Assembly: GCA_947624295.1 (NCBI GenBank)
Contig: CANQJV010000020.1
Location: 1 to 35,848 of the forward strand
DNA from: an uncultured Ruminococcus sp.
GTDB lineage: Bacteria > Bacillota > Clostridia > Oscillospirales > Ruminococcaceae
DNA length: 35,848 bases
Reading direction: 5' to 3'
Shown: in pieces, positions 31,578 through 35,848 of the stretch
Layout of the letters: each line of letters starts with the position of its first letter
Position numbering within the stretch: the stretch's first letter is position 1
The notes under the pieces: generated by a model
Database searches by the model: none
What the model saw: the letters and a program-made list of their open reading frames with translations, nothing else
Told to the model about the DNA's origin: nothing
Translations under genes and position numbers: made by a program

Positions 31578-32256
31578 AGCCCATAAGCTCCAGAGCTTCT
31601 TTTGCGGCAAGCTGTTCAGCTTCTTTTTTACTCCGACCCTTACCTTTGCCGATTACCTGCGAATTAAGCATAACTTCAACGACAAAACGCTTGTTATGGT
31701 CAGGACCTTCCTCGCCTATGAGAACATACTCAACTTTTTCTTCAGGATTTTTCTGTACGACTTCCTGCAATACCGTCTTGAAATCCTTGAATGCCAATTT
31801 TGCGCTATGTTCCAAATCTTCGGGCATAAATTTAAGGATATGTTTTCTTGCCGGCTCAATTCCTCCGTCAAGGTATATTGCGGCAATTACAGCCTCAAAT
31901 GCGTCCGCAAGAATAGAGGGTCTTTCACGTCCGCCTGTATTTTCCTCGCCTTTGCCGAGCAAAAGAAAATCCCCAAGATGAATTTGTTTCGCAAAAATAT
32001 GCAAACTTTTTTCGCATACGAGAGATGCCCTTAACTTCGTCAAATCGCCCTCCGCAACGTTTACAAGTGTAGTATACAGATATTCCGATACAACTATTGA
32101 AAGCACGCTGTCACCGAGAAATTCAAGACGTTCATTGCTGCCGGACGGTATTTTTCTTTCATTCGCATACGACGAATGAGTAAAAGCGTTTTCAATAAGT
32201 TTCCTGTTATTGAATTTATAGCCTATAATTCCCTCAAATTTTTCAATATTATTCAT
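31564..32256 (-). CDS. rnc: Ribonuclease III
   Basis: A 230-residue double-stranded-RNA endonuclease for rRNA precursors and structured RNAs. The nuclease domain has FTHSSYANE, the signature NERLEFLGDSVL (41-52) and the metal ligands in ILADAFEAVIAAIY. The dsRNA-binding domain spans about 155-228 (DFKTVLQEVVQK ... KGKGRSKKEAEQLAAKEAL). ATG 32256 lies one base after the plsX stop with AAAAGGAG upstream. Confidence 0.97.
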   Translation of the reverse strand: MNNIEKFEGIIGYKFNNRKLIENAFTHSSYANERKIPSGSNERLEFLGDSVLSIVVSEYLYTTLVNVAEGDLTKLRASLVCEKSLHIFAKQIHLGDFLLLGKGEENTGGRERPSILADAFEAVIAAIYLDGGIEPARKHILKFMPEDLEHSAKLAFKDFKTVLQEVVQKNPEEKVEYVLIGEEGPDHNKRFVVEVMLNSQVIGKGKGRSKKEAEQLAAKEALELMGYETR

Positions 32257-32257
32257 T

Positions 32258-33256
32258 TTACTGCTCCTTTTCGGAAAGAATTTTAACATAATTTCCGATA
32301 GAATCTATAACTTTCCCGTCAATGCATTTTTTTGCTTGTTTTATTGCATTGAAAAAAGCCTTTGAATCCGAACTCCCGTGAGCTTTTATGACAGGTTTCC
32401 TCAATCCCAACAGCATTGAACCGCCTGTTTCACGATAATCCATCTGCGCCTTTAAGCCCTTGATTTTCCTGATTGAAAACAATGCGCCGATTTTCCCTGT
32501 ACCTGAATAAAGCCACTTCATTTTTTGGGAGAAAAACGAACCCATTCCTTCATATAATTTCAGCACGATATTTCCGGTGAATCCGTCCGTAACAACAACG
32601 TGACAAACACCTTTAGGCAAATCTCTTGCTTCAACGTTACCAACAAAATTCAGTCCTGATTGTTGCAATAATTTGTATGATTCTGTTTCAAGTTCCCTGC
32701 CTTTAGTATCTTCCGCACCTATGTTGAGAAGTGCAACTTTCGGCTTTTTTACGCCCATTACACGTTCCATATAAGCACTTCCCATAATTGCAAACTGCAC
32801 AAGCATTTCGGGACGGCACTCAGTATTTGCGCCTGCATCAAGTAAAATGAAATTACCTTTATCAGCAGGCAAAACAGGTGCAGGAGCAATACGTTTTACG
32901 CCTTTGATACGTTTCACAATAAAAGTCGCACCCATAACTAATGCGCCCGTACTTCCTGCTGAAACAAATGCATCACCTTTACCGTCAGCAAGCATTTGCA
33001 TTCCGATAGCCATAGAAGTATTTTTCCCTGATTTCATGATTTCTTTCGGCTCGTTATGAATATCAAACACTTCACTTGTGTGGATAATTTCTGTTTTGTC
33101 GAGATTAACACCGTTTTCTTTGGCACATTTGTTTATTATTTTTTCATTGCCTGTCAGAATAATTTTCACACCGAGTTCATTTACAGCACGTTCACAACCT
33201 TTTATTACTTCCAACGGTGCATTATCACCGCCGAACGCATCAACTATTACTCTCAC
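32258..33256 (-). CDS. plsX: Phosphate acyltransferase PlsX
   Basis: About 332 residues. Converts acyl-ACP to acyl-phosphate, the donor for PlsY in phospholipid synthesis. Family stretches: VDAFGGDNAP at the start, KNTSMAIGMQMLADG, SAGSTGALVMGAT, LLDAGANTECRP and TDGFTGNIVLK. Start is GTG 33256 by family alignment (MRVIVDA); a TTG one codon earlier has better spacing to AAGGAG. It overlaps trmFO by 17 nt. The usual neighbours fabD/fabG/acpP between plsX and rnc are missing; rnc follows directly. Confidence 0.95.
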   Translation of the reverse strand: MRVIVDAFGGDNAPLEVIKGCERAVNELGVKIILTGNEKIINKCAKENGVNLDKTEIIHTSEVFDIHNEPKEIMKSGKNTSMAIGMQMLADGKGDAFVSAGSTGALVMGATFIVKRIKGVKRIAPAPVLPADKGNFILLDAGANTECRPEMLVQFAIMGSAYMERVMGVKKPKVALLNIGAEDTKGRELETESYKLLQQSGLNFVGNVEARDLPKGVCHVVVTDGFTGNIVLKLYEGMGSFFSQKMKWLYSGTGKIGALFSIRKIKGLKAQMDYRETGGSMLLGLRKPVIKAHGSSDSKAFFNAIKQAKKCIDGKVIDSIGNYVKILSEKEQ

Positions 33257-34565
33257 CAACTCTGTTCAGCTCCTTTTTAAGTGCATTTACAGCACGTTCA
33301 GCATATGCACTGTATTTTTCTTTTTTGTCACGGATTCTTTCACCTATATCGGGCAAAATACCCATATTTGCGCCCATAGGCTGGAATTTCCCTGCATTGA
33401 ATTTATCGCTTATATAGTTCGCCAATGCACCAATCATTGTTTCACGGGGTAAATTAAGAGGTTCAAGTCCGAGAATTTTTCTTGCTGCTGATATTCCTGC
33501 TACAATTCCGCTTGATGCTGATTCCATATAGCCCTCAACGCCTGTAATTTGTCCCGCAAAATAAATATCAGGATTTGTACGCATTGAAAAATCACTGTTG
33601 AGATTTTCGGGCGAATTTATAAAAGTATTCCTATGCATAACGCCGTACCGCATAAATTCAGCGTTTTCAAGTCCGGGTATCATGGAAAATACACGTTTCT
33701 GTTCTCCGAATTTTAGATTTGTCTGGAATCCCACAAGATTGAAAAGTGTAGCCTCTTTATTTTCACGCCGTAACTGCACAACTGCATAAGGTCTTTTGCC
33801 TGTACGCTTGTCAATTATTCCCACAGGTTTCATAGGTCCGAAACGCATTGTATCTTCTCCACGTGAAGCGAGTACTTCAATCGGCATACAGCCCTCATAT
33901 ACGCTGAAAGGGTGCGTTTCAAAATCTTTTAACTTAACACGTTCAGCAGTGATGATTGCCTTGTAAAATGCAAGGTATTCTTCTTTATTCATCGGGCAAT
34001 TGATATAGTCAGCATCACCTCTGTCGTACCGTGATGCAAAAAATACTTTGTTTTTGTCAAGGCTGTCGTAAGTTACAATAGGAGCTGCCGCATCATAGAA
34101 ACTAAGTTCCTCATTGCATAAATTTTTAACTATATCAGCAATTGCACCGTTGGTAAGCGGACCTGTTGCAATTATATTTATTCCGTCAGGCAACTCCGTG
34201 ACTTCTTTTTCAACTACTTCAATCAGTTTGTTATTTTTAATTTTCTCCGTGACACTGTCCGAAAATTTTTCACGGTCAACTGCTAAAGCTCCGCCTGCAT
34301 CAACAGCATTTTCTTTTGCGCAAGGCACTGTAAGCGAGCCGAGAAGTTCCATTTCCGCCTTGAGAAGTCCCGCCGCTGATTCAATTCTCATTGCTTTCAG
34401 TGAATTTGAACATACAAGTTCAGCAAAACCGTTGTATTTATGTGCAGGACTGAATTTTTGCGGTTTCATCTCGTAAAGACGGACTTTTATCCCGTACCGT
34501 GCAACACTCCATGCGGCTTCGCAACCTGCCAGACCTGCACCGATTACATTTACAGTGATACTCAT
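33240..34565 (-). CDS. trmFO: tRNA m5U54 methyltransferase TrmFO (folate/FAD-dependent)
   Basis: A 441-residue flavoprotein that methylates U54 in the T-loop of tRNAs using methylene-tetrahydrofolate. FAD-binding GAGLAGCEAA (9-18), AELVCSNSLKAMRIES with C52 (the conserved LVCSNSLK stretch), GALAVDREKFS, CPMNKEEY, GRKP-like MRFGPMKPVG and GQITGVEGYMESAASG-type motif near 340. It starts at 34565 with an ATGA overlap with topA, the common topA-trmFO pairing of Firmicutes. Confidence 0.97.
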   Translation of the reverse strand: MSITVNVIGAGLAGCEAAWSVARYGIKVRLYEMKPQKFSPAHKYNGFAELVCSNSLKAMRIESAAGLLKAEMELLGSLTVPCAKENAVDAGGALAVDREKFSDSVTEKIKNNKLIEVVEKEVTELPDGINIIATGPLTNGAIADIVKNLCNEELSFYDAAAPIVTYDSLDKNKVFFASRYDRGDADYINCPMNKEEYLAFYKAIITAERVKLKDFETHPFSVYEGCMPIEVLASRGEDTMRFGPMKPVGIIDKRTGKRPYAVVQLRRENKEATLFNLVGFQTNLKFGEQKRVFSMIPGLENAEFMRYGVMHRNTFINSPENLNSDFSMRTNPDIYFAGQITGVEGYMESASSGIVAGISAARKILGLEPLNLPRETMIGALANYISDKFNAGKFQPMGANMGILPDIGERIRDKKEKYSAYAERAVNALKKELNRVGESNS

Positions 34566-35848
34566 TTTTTCAGCTCTCTTTCGTATCCGCAGCCCTCATT
34601 TTCACATAGCAGTTTTCCCGATTTACCGCCTTTGTTGAAAAGAGTTTTCTGACATTGCGGACAGCGTTCATTTGTAGGGAGATTCCATGTCATAAAATTG
34701 CAGTCAGGGTAGCCGCTGCAACCGTAAAAACTCCTGCCTTTTTTGGACTTTTTCAACAACATTTTTTTACCGCATCTTGGGCATTCGCCGTCCACGGGAG
34801 TAACAAGTTGTTTTGCGTTTTTGCATTCGGGGAAACCGGGGCAAGCGAGGAATTTACCGTATTTCCCGAACTTTATAACCATATTCCGCCCACAAAGTTC
34901 ACATATTTCGTCAGTTTCTTCAGTCGGTAATTTTACACGCTTGCCCTCCATAGCCTCTTCAGCTTTCTGCAAATCAACCGAAAATCCCTCATAGAATTTT
35001 TCAAGCGTTTCAACCCAATTTTTTGAGCCTTTTTCTATTTCATCAAGACTGTTTTCCATATCAGCAGTGAATTTTGCGTCAACAATTCCCTTGAAATGTT
35101 CCCTCATCAGTTTTGTAATTATTTCGCCAAGACTTGTTGGTTTTAACTGTTTCCCGTCGTGTTCAACATATTGTCTTGTTGTAATCGTAGAAATTGTCGG
35201 AGCGTACGTACTCGGTCTGCCTATACCGTTTTCCTCCATAGCCTTTATAAGCGATGCCTCTGTATACCTCGGAGGAGGTTGCGTGAAATGCTGATTTCCC
35301 TCTATTGACTTGAGTTTCAGCTTATCGTTTTCCGAAATCGGCGGAAGTACTTTCTTTTCAATGTTTTCCTCATCGCCTGATTCTCTGTACAGCACCATAA
35401 ATCCGTCAAATTTCACGGAATATCCCGATGCCCTGAAAATACAGCCGTTCGCCTCAATATCGACTGAAACTGTATCAAGAAGTGCGTTTGCCATTTGACT
35501 TGCGATAAATCTTGACCATATGAGTTCGTACAGCTTATACTGTTCGCTTGTGAGGTCTGCTTTTACTCTTGCCGGCGTGAGTTCGGGAAGTGAGGGTCTT
35601 ATAGCCTCGTGCGCATCTTGCGCATTGCTTTTAGTCTTGTAAACTCTCGGTTTTTCGGGGAGATAATTTTTGCCGTAAGCAGTTTCAATATATTTTGCAG
35701 CAGCTGTTTTTGCCTCGTCTGAAACTCTCAGGCTGTCTGTTCTCATATAAGTTATAAGTCCGACTGCGCCTATACCCTTAATATCAACGCCCTCATACAG
35801 TTCTTGTGCAACTTTCATTGTGCGCTTTGAATTAAAGCCGAGTTTTCT
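34562..35848 (-). CDS. topA: DNA topoisomerase I, C-terminal part (5' end beyond window)
   Basis: The last 428 residues of type IA topoisomerase. The frame is open to the right edge; RKLGFNSKRT precedes MKVAQELYEG, so the first visible ATG (35818) is internal. The active-site tyrosine is in LITYMRTDSL (visible residue 34). NGIGRPSTYAPTI and the domain IV/II parts follow. At the C-terminus are three zinc-ribbon repeats: CELCG...CPGFPEC, CPRCG...CSGYPDC and CPQCQ...CENEGC. It relaxes negative supercoils. The 5' part, with the TOPRIM domain, lies outside. Confidence 0.96.
   Translation of the reverse strand, partial: RKLGFNSKRTMKVAQELYEGVDIKGIGAVGLITYMRTDSLRVSDEAKTAAAKYIETAYGKNYLPEKPRVYKTKSNAQDAHEAIRPSLPELTPARVKADLTSEQYKLYELIWSRFIASQMANALLDTVSVDIEANGCIFRASGYSVKFDGFMVLYRESGDEENIEKKVLPPISENDKLKLKSIEGNQHFTQPPPRYTEASLIKAMEENGIGRPSTYAPTISTITTRQYVEHDGKQLKPTSLGEIITKLMREHFKGIVDAKFTADMENSLDEIEKGSKNWVETLEKFYEGFSVDLQKAEEAMEGKRVKLPTEETDEICELCGRNMVIKFGKYGKFLACPGFPECKNAKQLVTPVDGECPRCGKKMLLKKSKKGRSFYGCSGYPDCNFMTWNLPTNERCPQCQKTLFNKGGKSGKLLCENEGCGYERELKK

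Overview
The window looks like a chromosomal segment of a low-GC, Gram-positive anaerobe of the class Clostridia, most likely of the Ruminococcus / Oscillospiraceae type. The evidence is the mother-cell sporulation pair spoIIGA-sigE, HemZ, a bifunctional Rel with the RxKD motif, a CD1247-type protein beside efp, a yhbY-nadD-yqeK-LCP-rsfS-leuS cluster, Gram-positive Shine-Dalgarno sites (AAGGAGG) and A/T-rich SigA-type promoters. The species assignment is inference from gene content. No rRNA is present.

Layout, left to right. (1) 1-8060, leftward: rlmD, hemZ, an MBL-fold hydrolase, rel and recJ. This is a tightly packed housekeeping group driven by a clear promoter just upstream of recJ. (2) 8252-9852, leftward: the sporulation operon spoIIGA-sigE, closed by its own terminator. 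(3) 9868-11825, leftward: a DEAD-box RNA helicase with a DbpA-type C-terminal RNA-binding domain, followed by a 33-codon single-span membrane protein and a strong terminator. (4) 11940-14628, the only rightward genes: an AT-rich accessory island. It holds a HEPN-like protein of unknown function, two paralogous ribbon-helix-helix (RHH) proteins, a 234-bp MITE-like element with perfect 19-bp terminal inverted repeats lying between the two RHH genes, and a small lipoprotein translationally coupled to the second RHH gene. (5) 14627-15775, leftward: a TPR protein and tRNA-Leu(CAG), apparently in one transcript. (6) 15795-18964, leftward: CD1247-type protein, efp, M24 aminopeptidase, aroQ and rpsU; rpsU has a consensus promoter and a structured leader of about 155 nt. 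(7) 18993-35848, leftward: leuS, a small membrane protein, rsfS, LCP, yqeK, nadD, yhbY, rdgB, ftsY, smc, a radical SAM protein, rnc, plsX, trmFO and the 3' part of topA. Most neighbours here overlap or are separated by only a few bases.

The core genes serve translation (leuS, rpsU, efp, rlmD, trmFO, rsfS, yhbY, tRNA-Leu), chromosome and membrane logistics (topA, smc, ftsY, plsX, LCP), nucleotide and NAD housekeeping (rdgB, nadD, yqeK, rel) and repair (recJ). The most unusual items are the rightward island with its MITE-like element, an FtsY whose acidic domain and membrane-targeting-like basic patch sit at the C-terminus instead of the N-terminus, and the rpsU leader with two look-alike hairpins. 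All functional statements come from reading motifs and context; no database search was run.
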